The notes: generated by a model not told the origin, from the letters alone. A DNA stretch of 64,000 nt from Nitrospirae bacterium JdFR-85 (GCA_002011745.1 MTOU01000012.1:186001-250000); one strand, 5' to 3'. Positions 16,306-25,162 are shown, counted from the first letter of the stretch. Made by a program: numbers and translations.

Positions 16306-17046
16306 TTATTGCTGTGGATAGCTTACTCCTCCCACAGTGGCACTCATGAGCTCGTCTGTATAAGTATAAGATGTCCCATCCTCTGTTCCTTCACAAGTCT
16401 CTTTAACCTTACCAACACCCTTTGCAAACCATATAGTGATAGTCCCTGAGGAAACTTCCTGACCAGAGGAATCTTTTATGCTGAAATTCATCTTTGCCTT
16501 AAGGCAATCCTTAAAGGTTCCTGCAGGAACGGTTACATCTTCTACTCCTTCAACCGTTGTCTCAAAAGAGAATGTTCCTGTCATTGAAGCACCTCTACTG
16601 TCAGTGTAAATCATGGTAGAACTTCCTGAATGTTTTGTTCCTATTGATACCTCTCCTGGTATGAGATTCAGAGGTGGGTTATACTCTATCTGAGACCAGC
16701 CCCCATTTTCTATATGGTACTCTAAATACCATGTTATTCCATTGTCATCTGAAGTCCATAGATCATAATCACCGTTGTTTTTAACCACCTTTACTGCCTC
16801 TACTCCATTTATGGTCTCTGTGCCTGAGACTGTTAGTGTTTCTGTTTCCTGCCAAGCGGGTTGTATCTCCTCTCCCGTGCTGCTATAGGTCCATGTGTCA
16901 CCCTGTCCTAAGGGATAGTATTCTGAAGTTTTATAGGTCGTAACACCACTTCCCGTACTTTCATCTCCACCTCCACCACAGCCTACAATTAGAAAGAGAC
17001 TCAAGACGAGAATTACCCCTACCAGAATTTTACCCTTTCCTCTCAT
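16306..17046 (-). CDS. Predicted lipoprotein with polyglycine linker, unknown function
   Basis: The 246-residue product has a signal peptide and lipobox (IVGC) followed by GGGG, then a Tyr/Thr/Gly-rich beta domain (YYPLGQGDTWTYSSTG, ETVPAG-like VEDVTVPAGTFKDCLKAKM, WFAKGVGKVKETCEG). That layout is common in secreted proteins whose conserved core contains G.G.W.Y and VPAGTF.DC. The start at 17046 is chosen because AGGAGGG lies just upstream; the frame stays open to 17103. Function unknown. Confidence 0.68.
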   Translation of the reverse strand: MRGKGKILVGVILVLSLFLIVGCGGGGDESTGSGVTTYKTSEYYPLGQGDTWTYSSTGEEIQPAWQETETLTVSGTETINGVEAVKVVKNNGDYDLWTSDDNGITWYLEYHIENGGWSQIEYNPPLNLIPGEVSIGTKHSGSSTMIYTDSRGASMTGTFSFETTVEGVEDVTVPAGTFKDCLKAKMNFSIKDSSGQEVSSGTITIWFAKGVGKVKETCEGTEDGTSYTYTDELMSATVGGVSYPQQ

Positions 17047-17167
17047 TTTTCTACCCTCCTTTTTATTTATATATTTAAAAACTTGAGATTCAAAAATCAA
17101 CATACCCTATTTTTTACTTATGTTAAACTCAGATAATTAGTTTTCTAAAGAAAGCAATCAAAATTCT

Positions 17168-17617
17168 CTATTTATTAAATTCTGTGCCTATATACCTTAG
17201 TTCCTGCATTTCTGATTCTCCAATGGATGGATCAACCAATTCTGGATAAACTCGGTAAACGAGTATACCTAAACCAACTGACATGCGAACATATCGTATC
17301 TGTCCTTTATCGAGAGTGAAAGTAAGTTTTTTATCGACTTCAGTGGAAAGAAGTACTTCATAGTTGCCAGCAGGACGGTCAACAAAAAAGAATCCTCCTG
17401 GAACAGAACGACCAACTTTTTTACCATTGAGGTATACAGATGGCTGGATTCCTGAACCAAACAGATTGGCTTTTCTGTAAAAGTATATCCTCCCTTCTTC
17501 AGGATTAATCATGGGTAAGGATGTTTTAATCTCTGAATATTTTGGTCCGGTAGTGGCGCAACTTAGAAGGATTAAAGTGAGAAAAATTGACACAGAAGAG
17601 CTTATAAATCGATACAT
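17168..17617 (-). CDS. DUF2846-like lipoprotein
   Basis: The 149-residue product has a lipobox (LLSC, about residue 19) and a compact beta domain with GRIYFYRKANLFGSGIQPSVYLNGKKVGRSVPGG.. and RPAGNYEVLLST, the pattern of DUF2846 proteins. The function of that family is unknown. It sits 16 bases downstream of another lipoprotein gene on the same strand, so the two are likely co-transcribed. Confidence 0.68.
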   Translation of the reverse strand: MYRFISSSVSIFLTLILLSCATTGPKYSEIKTSLPMINPEEGRIYFYRKANLFGSGIQPSVYLNGKKVGRSVPGGFFFVDRPAGNYEVLLSTEVDKKLTFTLDKGQIRYVRMSVGLGILVYRVYPELVDPSIGESEMQELRYIGTEFNK

Positions 17618-17633
17618 AATTGACCTCCTATTT

Positions 17634-18020
17634 CTATTTTATTGGCTCAATTGGTAATAAGGGTTTAGATAGAATTGGTGAAAAGGCATTTTCAACAGGT
17701 AAATAGAACCCAACTAATTGCCTATTAGAGATTACAAGATAAGCTTCATGTATATGAGCTCCTTCAATAGTAAGCACTTGATCAAGTGGCTTATACACAC
17801 TTCCTTGAGGTATTTTGCCAATGAAAAGCCACCTTGACTTATGTTTGAGTATCCTTTTATAACCTGTAGGTAAATTAATTATTACATCTTTTGTCAGATA
17901 AAAAGACTCAGTGTTTTTTCCCGATGCCATTGGCACTAATGTAGAAGGAATTTTTTTAATCTCAGGTGCACAACCTATCAGAATCAACAAAGTGCATAGC
18001 AAAAAAATTTTTTTAAACAT
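17634..18020 (-). CDS. Small lipoprotein, unknown function
   Basis: The 128-residue product starts MFKKIFLLCTLLILIGC, giving a lipobox cysteine at residue 17. The mature part has hydrophobic strands (DVIINLPTGYKRIL, SRWLFIGKIPQGSVYKPL, EAYLVISNRQLVGFYLP) suggesting a small beta fold. No family was recognised. It is upstream of the DUF2846-like gene. Confidence 0.6.
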   Translation of the reverse strand: MFKKIFLLCTLLILIGCAPEIKKIPSTLVPMASGKNTESFYLTKDVIINLPTGYKRILKHKSRWLFIGKIPQGSVYKPLDQVLTIEGAHIHEAYLVISNRQLVGFYLPVENAFSPILSKPLLPIEPIK

Positions 18021-18260
18021 ATTACTCTTCTCCCACTGCAGGTACTATCCTCTCTTTTTAGGAGTTATAGTAAATGTCTCTTCTGTCCATACTATCATCA
18101 GTGAAGAACTTACTGTAAATTCATCTGCTTAACTTAAAGCATGACATGCTTTGACTGAATATGTTATCCCCAGTTGCTTTCTATACGTTTTAACTACCTT
18201 CACGAAATCCAAATTATTACTACTTTTATTAACGTTTTAAATATATCACAGATATTTTTC

Positions 18261-18290
18261 TATGTAAATACCACAATTGTGGTATTTACG
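18261..18290 (-). repeat. Dispersed palindrome at a gene 3' end, copy 2
   Basis: Minus-strand arms GTAAATACC and GGTATTTAC (plus coordinates 18264-18289) enclose ACAATTGT, so the whole 26 bases form a perfect palindrome. The flanking C and ATA match copy 1 at 8231-8260. It begins one base after the stop codon of the membrane protein gene, in the same orientation relative to the gene as copy 1. The rest of the gap 18021-18291 holds nothing else recognisable. Confidence 0.7.
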
Positions 18291-18291
18291 T

Positions 18292-19377
18292 TTAAAGAAT
18301 GATTTCTTTTACTGTTTTAGTAATCATCTCGATCTGTTCCTTTATTAAGTCTTTATAAAAGGTTGAAATCACAAAGTTTAAGAAAGAAATAAATATCTGT
18401 AGTCCAAATCTCTGTAATAGTCTATTCAGAGCAAAAGGATACTTTGGCAACTGAAGTGATTTAAGGCGGTCATATTGACTTTGATAAAAAACTAAATTCT
18501 TATAATCTTCAGATTTGTAACATTTATTCATCTTTTCAGATAATTCATTCATGAGTTCTATTTTCCGTTTATGAACAATCTTTGAGGCAGGCCAAAGGGT
18601 TGTTAGATATCCATAAATTGGAAAGAAGAAATAGATGCTCCATACAGCAAATGAAAGCCATTTTTTTATATTTGGATCAATATTTAAAAATACCTGATAA
18701 TAAAAAAGATAAGCACCTATGATAAGAATATAGAGCAATAAAAAACTATAAGTGTGTTCGATCAAGGGCTTAAGTCCAAAGGCATTTTCATAATCAAATA
18801 AATTTAGCCTTTTGAATAATTTAGTAGTGTATAAAAAATGTCTGTAATCCCAAAATACTAATATTGCCATCTGTAAAGTTCTTATTATAAAGTACCACCA
18901 TATGCTGCTTCCTATTAGTAAAATCCAATTTTCAACAAGCTGCATATCAACTTCTTTATTTAAAAAATAATTAATCATAGCAAGACAAAGGGTTGCTACT
19001 ATTGTAAATATATAAAATAGTGGATGACTCATATACTTTGCTGTAGTATTAAAATTGTTATTTGATTCCAGTAAATCCTTCTCTTTAATAAGTAGGTGAG
19101 GGACTCGGACTATAGAAACGAACCATTTATATCCTAACCAGGAACCAAGAGGAGGAAATAAGACACGAGGGATATACACATATATTCTATATTTAAACTC
19201 TTGTCCAAGTACGATAGACAAAAATAAAGGAAATCCAGCCATGATAAAAAACCATAGAACTGTATAAGTACATAATGATAAATGGCAATATAACCATATC
19301 ATCCATCGGCATATGGGATCATTACCAAATAGATTTTGGACTTCATCACAGTATTGTAATTTAAAATTGTTTTTCAT
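18292..19377 (-). CDS. Multi-pass membrane protein, unknown function
   Basis: The 361-residue product has about six hydrophobic spans (near residues 28-56, 65-85, 115-137, 148-180, 210-232 and 238-262) and a C-terminal basic cytoplasmic region with a final hydrophobic stretch (QIFISFLNFVISTF). Aromatic content is high. No family was recognised. The gene is more AT-rich than the operons around it, as is the adjacent methyltransferase gene. Confidence 0.6.
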   Translation of the reverse strand: MKNNFKLQYCDEVQNLFGNDPICRWMIWLYCHLSLCTYTVLWFFIMAGFPLFLSIVLGQEFKYRIYVYIPRVLFPPLGSWLGYKWFVSIVRVPHLLIKEKDLLESNNNFNTTAKYMSHPLFYIFTIVATLCLAMINYFLNKEVDMQLVENWILLIGSSIWWYFIIRTLQMAILVFWDYRHFLYTTKLFKRLNLFDYENAFGLKPLIEHTYSFLLLYILIIGAYLFYYQVFLNIDPNIKKWLSFAVWSIYFFFPIYGYLTTLWPASKIVHKRKIELMNELSEKMNKCYKSEDYKNLVFYQSQYDRLKSLQLPKYPFALNRLLQRFGLQIFISFLNFVISTFYKDLIKEQIEMITKTVKEIIL

Positions 19378-19484
19378 TTGTGAGTTATCTCTCGGTTTAA
19401 GCCTGAAAGGCTTTAGATATCTCCACTTGATACTAAATAAATCAACTTCCCCTCCCGAAGATTATATCGTAACTTGAAAATATT

Positions 19485-20477
19485 CTAATCTAACTTAAAG
19501 TGTAAAATTTCTTTATTATAATAATAATCAAGAATTTCTTTCCCTCTTGAAAAGCCTCTGATAGCCTTTCTTTCATTTATTATTCTCTTTATTTTCTTTA
19601 AAAATCTTGAGTATGGATATGGAGATATATAGTGATGAATGTTTGTATGCTTTTTGAGTATTTTAATAATATTTTGAGCATTCCCTTTAATCTTCCAGTT
19701 ATCTTGAACTTTATCTACTTTTGTTTTTTGGAATATGATAAATAAGTTGCCCCCATCTGCAGAGATTTCTTGGACTATAGGATAAAAACCGGCCTTTATT
19801 CCTATCTTCTCAACGGTTTTTAAATTAAAACTGTATAGATGGGCGAAATGGAATCTATTTATAGGAGCTTGACAGATGGCTTCAACATTAGGCACCTCTA
19901 TAAACAGAGTTCCTTCATTCTTTAGCCATCTGTTTATATGGGAAAGTACTAAGAAGGGGTTATCTGTATGTTCTAAAACATGCCACATGGTAACTACATC
20001 ATACTCAGATGCTGACATGTCTATATCCTCAACAAGCCCTGTTATGATATTTAATCCATATTCGCGCCTTGAGTATTTGGCATAACCAATATTAGGTTCA
20101 ATACCTGTTGTTTCATAACCAAGTTTGGTTAGCAGATACATGAATTCTCCCCCTCCACTACCAATGTCTAAGATCTTTGCTCCTTTATATAAAAAACTTT
20201 CAATCTTTTTAAAACGGTCTAATGCAACTATACCAGCACGATATATGTGTTTCAGTTTAGGCTCAATAACACCTTTGTATTCCATCCGATACTTATCTTT
20301 ATAGTATTTTCGGGGGTCCATAGGCCGAGGGTCTGACCAAATCAGACCACATTCTTTACATATTACAGTTCTTAAATATTTCCTTTCTCTTCCGATCAGA
20401 GAAAGTTCTTCGATATTACGGGATTCACAGAGATTACAAGGGATTGAACAGAGCTTTTGTATAGATTGATTATTCAT
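19485..20477 (-). CDS. Class I SAM-dependent methyltransferase with N-terminal zinc-binding motif
   Basis: The 330-residue product begins with a four-cysteine motif (C14-x2-C17 in IPCNLCES and C40-x2-C43 in VICKECGLIW), then motif I AKILDIGSGGGEFMYLLTKLGYETTGIEP and the post-I block YDVVTMWHVLEHTDNPFLVLSHI characteristic of Methyltransf_23 proteins. Proteins of this layout often act on sugars or lipids in surface polysaccharide synthesis, but no such genes surround it. It is divergent from the histidine kinase at 20600. Confidence 0.8.
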   Translation of the reverse strand: MNNQSIQKLCSIPCNLCESRNIEELSLIGRERKYLRTVICKECGLIWSDPRPMDPRKYYKDKYRMEYKGVIEPKLKHIYRAGIVALDRFKKIESFLYKGAKILDIGSGGGEFMYLLTKLGYETTGIEPNIGYAKYSRREYGLNIITGLVEDIDMSASEYDVVTMWHVLEHTDNPFLVLSHINRWLKNEGTLFIEVPNVEAICQAPINRFHFAHLYSFNLKTVEKIGIKAGFYPIVQEISADGGNLFIIFQKTKVDKVQDNWKIKGNAQNIIKILKKHTNIHHYISPYPYSRFLKKIKRIINERKAIRGFSRGKEILDYYYNKEILHFKLD

Positions 20478-20584
20478 AAATAAGAATATAATACATGCCC
20501 TGTGATTTTCAAATAAATTTTTCCATTTTTAAATATTAAAGAAAAACTTTGGGGAAAATTGTGGAATTTTATTGTTCATAATAG

Positions 20585-20599
20585 TATAATTATAATACC
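20585..20599 (+). promoter_or_regulatory. Possible -10 boxes directly before the kinase start codon
   Basis: Two TATAAT hexamers (20585-20590 and 20591-20596) lie within 15 bases of the ATG at 20600, and there is no Shine-Dalgarno. The first would start transcription close to the ATG. No convincing -35 was found, so this is a weak call. Confidence 0.35.
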
Positions 20600-21682
20600 A
20601 TGGCTGTTGGTGTCTTTAAGGAGTATGAAGTTTGTCCTACAAGCAATTTTCAACATTCTAATGAATGCGTTTATGTTAATATTCTTGAAAATATAAGCTT
20701 GGGAATAATAGGGTTAGATGTTAAAAAAGAGACTGTAATCTTCCAAAATAAATTTGCTATTGATCTTTTTAAGAGCACTATTAAACCAAAAGATTATAAG
20801 GCTCTCTGTGCGCTTCTGTTGCCTAATATTGAAGAGTATTTTACCTCTAATAGTCCGAGTATCTCTAAAACACTCCGTTACGGGAACAGATTCATAGGTT
20901 ACACAGTCTATCGAGTATCTGATCGATATCTCTGGATATATGCTACAGATGTCACAGAAAAGGTGCGATTGGACTCGATAGCTGAAGCAGTGAATACCAT
21001 GAATAATATTGGATACATATTTTCAGGCATAAGACATGAAATAGGGAATCCTATAAACTCTATAAAGATGACAATGAGCGTACTTAGGGATAACATAGAT
21101 ACATATCCCAAGAAGAAGATATTGGAATATATAGACAGGGTGTTAACCGAGATAAGTCGTGTAGAGTACCTCCTTAAGGTTCTAAAATCTTTTAGTATGT
21201 ATGAGAGTATGGAACTACAGGATGTACAAATCTCTTATTTTATGAAGAAATTCCTCTCTATGGTTGTGAGTGATTTTGAGGAGAAAGGGATTAAAATAAA
21301 GACCCTTATTCGTAAAGAAGCAGAGTGGGTACATGCAGATCCCCGGGCACTTCAGCAAGTGATGTTGAATATTCTCACTAATGCTTCAGATGCATTGAAA
21401 GACAGAGAAGATCCAGAGATTTTTATCAGTGTGCTCAAGATTGATAAAAGGGTAATGATAAGAGTGGAAGACAATGGTTGTGGAATGTCTGAAGAACAAC
21501 AGAAAAATCTTTTTAAACCTTTTTATACTACCAAGCCAAATGGTACGGGTCTTGGTCTTGTAATCGTGAAGAAGATGCTGGCAAGTATGGATGGGACGAT
21601 AGAGGTAGAGAGTCGTGAGAATCTCGGTACTGTGGTAACCATAACCTTGCCAGAAGGGCGGAACAGGATTGCAGAAAGGTAG
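20600..21682 (+). CDS. Soluble NtrB-like sensor histidine kinase
   Basis: The 360-residue kinase has no transmembrane segment. Residues 25-120 form a PAS-like sensor (NISLGIIGLDVKKETVIFQNKFAIDLF). The phosphoacceptor motif is FSGIRHEIGNPINSIK (His146), followed by N-box NILTNASDAL and G boxes VEDNGCGM and GTGLGL. It overlaps the sigma-54-type regulator gene by 14 bases, so the two form a two-component pair sensing a cytoplasmic signal. Confidence 0.9.
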   Translation: MAVGVFKEYEVCPTSNFQHSNECVYVNILENISLGIIGLDVKKETVIFQNKFAIDLFKSTIKPKDYKALCALLLPNIEEYFTSNSPSISKTLRYGNRFIGYTVYRVSDRYLWIYATDVTEKVRLDSIAEAVNTMNNIGYIFSGIRHEIGNPINSIKMTMSVLRDNIDTYPKKKILEYIDRVLTEISRVEYLLKVLKSFSMYESMELQDVQISYFMKKFLSMVVSDFEEKGIKIKTLIRKEAEWVHADPRALQQVMLNILTNASDALKDREDPEIFISVLKIDKRVMIRVEDNGCGMSEEQQKNLFKPFYTTKPNGTGLGLVIVKKMLASMDGTIEVESRENLGTVVTITLPEGRNRIAER

Positions 21683-23027
21683 TAAAACTATCCTAATTAT
21701 TGATGACGACAAAATATTATGTGACACAATTAGAGATTATTTTAAAAATGCTTCCTTGGAAATTATTACTGCTTCTACTGGCAGAAAGGGGTTGCAGATT
21801 TGTTCTAAGAGAAAGATAGATATAGTTTTATTGGACCAAAGACTTCCAGACGCAGAAGGTCATAGCCTCTGTCCCTCCATTCTCAGATACAACGAACAGA
21901 CCAAAATCATCTTCATTACAGCCTATCCCAGTTTTGACAATGCTGTGAAGGCTATTAAGGCAGGGGCTTATGAGTATCTTTCAAAACCTTTTGAATTAGA
22001 AGAGTTAAAACTTACCATACATCGAGCCTTAAGAACCTTGGAACTGGAAAGGACAGAGCAACTCCAAAACTACAGAAACATCAAAGAGAGCGAGGAAGCA
22101 GTTTTAATTGGCAGTTCTTCTGGTATTGCTGAGGTTAAGAAATTGGTACATTTAGCAGCATCAGTTGATGCTCCTGTGCTTATCACAGGTGAAACAGGTA
22201 CAGGAAAAAACTTAGTGGCAAAGGCTATTCATTTCAGTGGTCTGACCGCTAATGCCGCTTTTGTATCTATAAATTGTGCTGCTATCCCAGAGAATCTTAT
22301 AGAGGCTGAGCTGTTTGGATATGAAAGAGGGGCTTTCACAGGTGCATTAACAACAAAGAAGGGTATATTTGAGATGGCTGAAGGGGGCACCCTTGTCTTA
22401 GATGAAATAGGAGAGATGCCCCAGTATCTACAGACAAAGCTTTTGGGTGTTTTAGATGATAAGAAGATAAAGAGGCTTGGAAGTGATTATATAAGAGATG
22501 TGAATGTGCGTATAATAGCCACAACCAGCGTTGATCTGGAGAAGGCAATAAAAGAGAAAAGATTCCGTGAAGATCTGTATTACCGACTTAGTGTTATAAG
22601 AATACACATACCTCCATTGAGACAGAGACGTCAAGACATTCCTGAATTGTGTGATTATTTTATTCAAAAGATAGCAAAAGGACGTGAGGTGAGACTTCCT
22701 GGGTCTGAAATAGATCGTTTAATGGAATATAACTGGCCAGGAAATGTGAGGGAATTAAAAAATATTCTGGAGAGGGCCATTATTCTTTATAGGGGAACGA
22801 CTATCAGGCCATCTGAACTTCTTGTGAAGACAGGAGAAATGTCTGAGACTTCTCTGTTCTATTCCAATCCTAACAGTAGCACTTTTCCTACATTAGAAGA
22901 GGTAGAAAAAAATCACATAAAGTACGCCCTTAATCACTTTTCTGGAAATTATACTAAGACAGCTAAGGCATTAGGTATATCTCTGTCCACCCTTAAAAGA
23001 AAGATAAGACGTTATGGTATTGTTTAA
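21669..23027 (+). CDS. NtrC-family sigma-54-dependent response regulator
   Basis: The 452-residue product has a receiver domain (acidic IIDDD near 10-14, phosphoacceptor D56), an AAA+ domain with Walker A GETGTGKN (174-181), the sigma-54 contact loop GAFTGA (221-226), a Walker B-like GGTLVLDEIGEM, and a C-terminal Fis-type helix-turn-helix (NYTKTAKALGISLSTLKRKIRRYGI). It would activate sigma-54 promoters when phosphorylated by the adjoining kinase. A good sigma-54 promoter lies just 116 bases after its stop codon. Confidence 0.95.
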   Translation: MQKGSKTILIIDDDKILCDTIRDYFKNASLEIITASTGRKGLQICSKRKIDIVLLDQRLPDAEGHSLCPSILRYNEQTKIIFITAYPSFDNAVKAIKAGAYEYLSKPFELEELKLTIHRALRTLELERTEQLQNYRNIKESEEAVLIGSSSGIAEVKKLVHLAASVDAPVLITGETGTGKNLVAKAIHFSGLTANAAFVSINCAAIPENLIEAELFGYERGAFTGALTTKKGIFEMAEGGTLVLDEIGEMPQYLQTKLLGVLDDKKIKRLGSDYIRDVNVRIIATTSVDLEKAIKEKRFREDLYYRLSVIRIHIPPLRQRRQDIPELCDYFIQKIAKGREVRLPGSEIDRLMEYNWPGNVRELKNILERAIILYRGTTIRPSELLVKTGEMSETSLFYSNPNSSTFPTLEEVEKNHIKYALNHFSGNYTKTAKALGISLSTLKRKIRRYGIV

Positions 23028-23051
23028 GAGATGTTCAGAATGGACTACCTA

Positions 23052-23076
23052 TTCAAAATGAACCATTCATATTGAA
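23052..23076 (+). promoter_or_regulatory. Candidate enhancer (upstream activating) palindrome for the NtrC-type regulator
   Basis: TTCAAAATGAA (23052-23062), CCA, TTCATATTGAA (23066-23076) form a 25-base palindrome with one mismatch. Its centre is about 105 bases upstream of the start point predicted for the sigma-54 promoter at 23143, the usual distance for an enhancer-binding site. Confidence 0.6.
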
Positions 23077-23142
23077 CTAATCTGAAAGCTTATTTTAAAG
23101 AGATATTTGCTAATTCCTTGATATTAAAGGATAATTCGGCTC

Positions 23143-23158
23143 TGGCATATTCCTTGCT
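23143..23158 (+). promoter_or_regulatory. Sigma-54 (-24/-12) promoter
   Basis: TGGCATATTCCTTGCT matches the sigma-54 consensus TGGCAC-N5-TTGCW at all but one position, with exactly ten bases between the GG (23144-23145) and GC (23156-23157). Predicted transcription start is near 23169, immediately before the downstream regulator gene. Confidence 0.8.
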
Positions 23159-23175
23159 GAAAGTAATAATTGATT

Positions 23176-24324
23176 ATGAGAAAAAGGAAGATGAAAAATG
23201 TATTAATTGTGGATGATGAAAGGTCTTTTCTTTCCAGTGTTTCAGAGGGTCTTAGTGCATATGCTGCTGAGTTTAATACATTGACTGCAGAAAATGGTAA
23301 AAAAGCTATAGAAATTCTTAACTCTACACAGGTGGACCTCGTTGTAACAGATCTAAAGATGCCAGAGATGGATGGTTTTGAACTACTGGCATATATGAGT
23401 AGACAATTCCCTGATATTCCTGTAATTGTTATGACCGCCTATGGTACACCAGAAATAAAAGAGAGAGTTCAAAGCATGAGGGTATCTCAGTATCTGGAGA
23501 AACCTCTGGACTTCAAGGAACTGGTAGATAAGATTTTTCTTGAGTTAGCAGCCAGCTCAGAGGGATATATCCGAGGTATTACTTTGCCCACATTCCTACA
23601 ACTGGTGGAGATGGAGAGAAAGACCTGCACTTTAAAAATTACCTCTAAAGGAAGAATAGGTTATCTCTATTTCAATGAGGGTCAATTAATAGGTGCAGAA
23701 ACCGAGACTGACAAAGGTGAAAAGGCTGCTTATGAGATTGTATGTTGGGAGGATGCAGAGATAGAGATAGAAAGTATTTGTAGACGGAAACATAGGAATA
23801 TCAGTACTACTCTTGGCCATATTATTATGGAAGGGTTCAGACTTAAAGATGAGAAAGAGAGGGCGGTGGAAAAGGAGAATATAATTGAAGTAGGCATTGA
23901 AGAGACTGGAGAGGTTGATGGAGAAGAAGAAATAATTTTAGAAACACTTGAAAAGGAGGAAAAGATGAACACTTTAAAGGACATTCTTAATGAGTTTACA
24001 AAGTTACAAAGTGTTACTGCCGTGTGTCTTGTGGGGCGTGATGGGTTCTTACTTGACAGTATTGCGAGAACAGGCATTGATACTGAAATGGTAGGTGCTA
24101 TTGCATCAAGTGGATTTGGTGCAGCGGAGTCTATGGGCAGGCAGCTTGGTAAGGGCGAACTCACCATGAGTATGCTTGAATTTGAGAATGGTCCTGTTAT
24201 GTTCTCACCTGTGGGAGAGAATGCATTTCTTGTTATTGTCGCTGAGAAGGATGCAAATCTGGGAATGATAAGGCTTAAGCTCAAGAAACACAGCCATGAG
24301 CTTGCAGCCGTGGCAGCAATATAA
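23176..24324 (+). CDS. Receiver - PATAN (DUF4388) - roadblock/LC7 fusion regulator
   Basis: Three modules are visible in about 382 residues. First is a receiver domain with VDDE and phosphoacceptor D59 in DLVVTDLKMPEMDGFELL. Next is a DUF4388/PATAN-like segment (about 133-225: GITLPTFLQLVEMERKTCTLKITSKGRIGYLYFNEGQLIGAET). After an acidic linker comes a roadblock/LC7 domain (about 265-382: SVTAVCLVGRDGFLLDSIA, FENGPVMFSPVGENAFLVIVAE). Roadblock proteins act with small Ras-like GTPases; none is seen nearby. Start choice is uncertain: TTG 23170, ATG 23176 or ATG 23191 (MKNVLIVDDE, AAGGA very close). It is driven by the sigma-54 promoter. Confidence 0.82.
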   Translation: MRKRKMKNVLIVDDERSFLSSVSEGLSAYAAEFNTLTAENGKKAIEILNSTQVDLVVTDLKMPEMDGFELLAYMSRQFPDIPVIVMTAYGTPEIKERVQSMRVSQYLEKPLDFKELVDKIFLELAASSEGYIRGITLPTFLQLVEMERKTCTLKITSKGRIGYLYFNEGQLIGAETETDKGEKAAYEIVCWEDAEIEIESICRRKHRNISTTLGHIIMEGFRLKDEKERAVEKENIIEVGIEETGEVDGEEEIILETLEKEEKMNTLKDILNEFTKLQSVTAVCLVGRDGFLLDSIARTGIDTEMVGAIASSGFGAAESMGRQLGKGELTMSMLEFENGPVMFSPVGENAFLVIVAEKDANLGMIRLKLKKHSHELAAVAAI

Positions 24325-24348
24325 AAATTTAAGGAAGTGAGGTGAATT

Positions 24349-24966
24349 ATGACTGAAGGAAAGATTCTTGATATTGCGCACATAAGTTTTTTAGATATGA
24401 TAAAGGTGATGATTACGTTAAGTGGTGCCCCTAGTGCGAAGGGGACTCTCATCAGAAATGCTATAAAAACAGCAGAGAAGATACCAAAGGTCAATTATAA
24501 TTCCTTTGATGATTATCTTACTGCTATAGAGAATGCTACTAATCCAATTGCAATGATAGAGGGTAAATCATCCCATCAGGGAGATTTTGTTTTTGGTCTA
24601 AAAGCCTGCCCTTTTGGTCCCTCTATAAAAAATTATACAGAGGTGTTTGGTAAGCTGCCCGAAGGGTTTGCAGACTTCACTGTAGAGTTTAATAAACCAA
24701 GTCCTGTAACAGATCAGTACCGTGTTGGAGAAGGGGCTGGTGTGAGTCCTTTCTGTGCAGTACATCAACCTATGAGGAGTGCCTTTGCTGATAAAATCAC
24801 AATAGATGGCAAAAAGATAAAGATTTATCAACTCGGTTGTAAGTCTGGAGCAGGCAAGAAAGGATTTGCTGAAAAATGGATAAGTGAGACAGGTGTTTCA
24901 AAGGATGTGGTGGACAGGGTGCTTGATGACCATATGTGTTGTTATTATTTAAAGATAGTTGATTAA
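24349..24966 (+). CDS. Cysteine-rich cytoplasmic protein of unknown function
   Basis: The 205-residue protein starts 24 bases after the roadblock regulator, with AGTGAGGTGA before its ATG, so it is probably in the same operon. No signal peptide or membrane span. Conserved-looking cysteines and histidines occur as KACPFGPS, SPFCAVHQPMR, YQLGCKSGAGKKGF and DDHMCCYYL. This spacing suggests a metal- or cofactor-binding fold closing around the Cys pair at the end. I do not recognise the family. Its sigma-54 context suggests a role in the same response as the NtrC pair. Confidence 0.6.
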   Translation: MTEGKILDIAHISFLDMIKVMITLSGAPSAKGTLIRNAIKTAEKIPKVNYNSFDDYLTAIENATNPIAMIEGKSSHQGDFVFGLKACPFGPSIKNYTEVFGKLPEGFADFTVEFNKPSPVTDQYRVGEGAGVSPFCAVHQPMRSAFADKITIDGKKIKIYQLGCKSGAGKKGFAEKWISETGVSKDVVDRVLDDHMCCYYLKIVD

Positions 24967-25053
24967 GGCATAGTAGGTTTTATAGATTTTGGTGAACCCC
25001 CGAGGCTTCCTGGGTTGACTGGTAGCGTAAAATCCCTTTAAAATCAAACTAAT

Positions 25054-25129
25054 GCCAGGGTAGCTCAGGCGGTAGAGCAGCTGATTCGTAATCAGCAGGT
25101 CGGGGGTTCAAAGCCCCTCCCTGGCTCCA
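25054..25129 (+). tRNA. tRNA-Thr (CGT)
   Basis: A 76-base gene with encoded CCA. Acceptor GCCAGGG (25054-25060) pairs with CCCTGGC (25119-25125), with discriminator T. The anticodon stem GCTGA/TCAGC encloses TTCGTAA, anticodon CGT at 25087-25089. D-loop and GGTTCAAAG T-loop are normal. Confidence 0.97.
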
Positions 25130-25162
25130 TCCTGATAATAATATGGTAATATTAATTAAGGT

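Noticed and set aside
18292-20477. Genomic island carrying the AT-rich membrane protein and methyltransferase genes
   Set aside because: No tRNA attachment site, integrase or direct repeats flank the pair; AT-richness alone was not enough to claim transfer.
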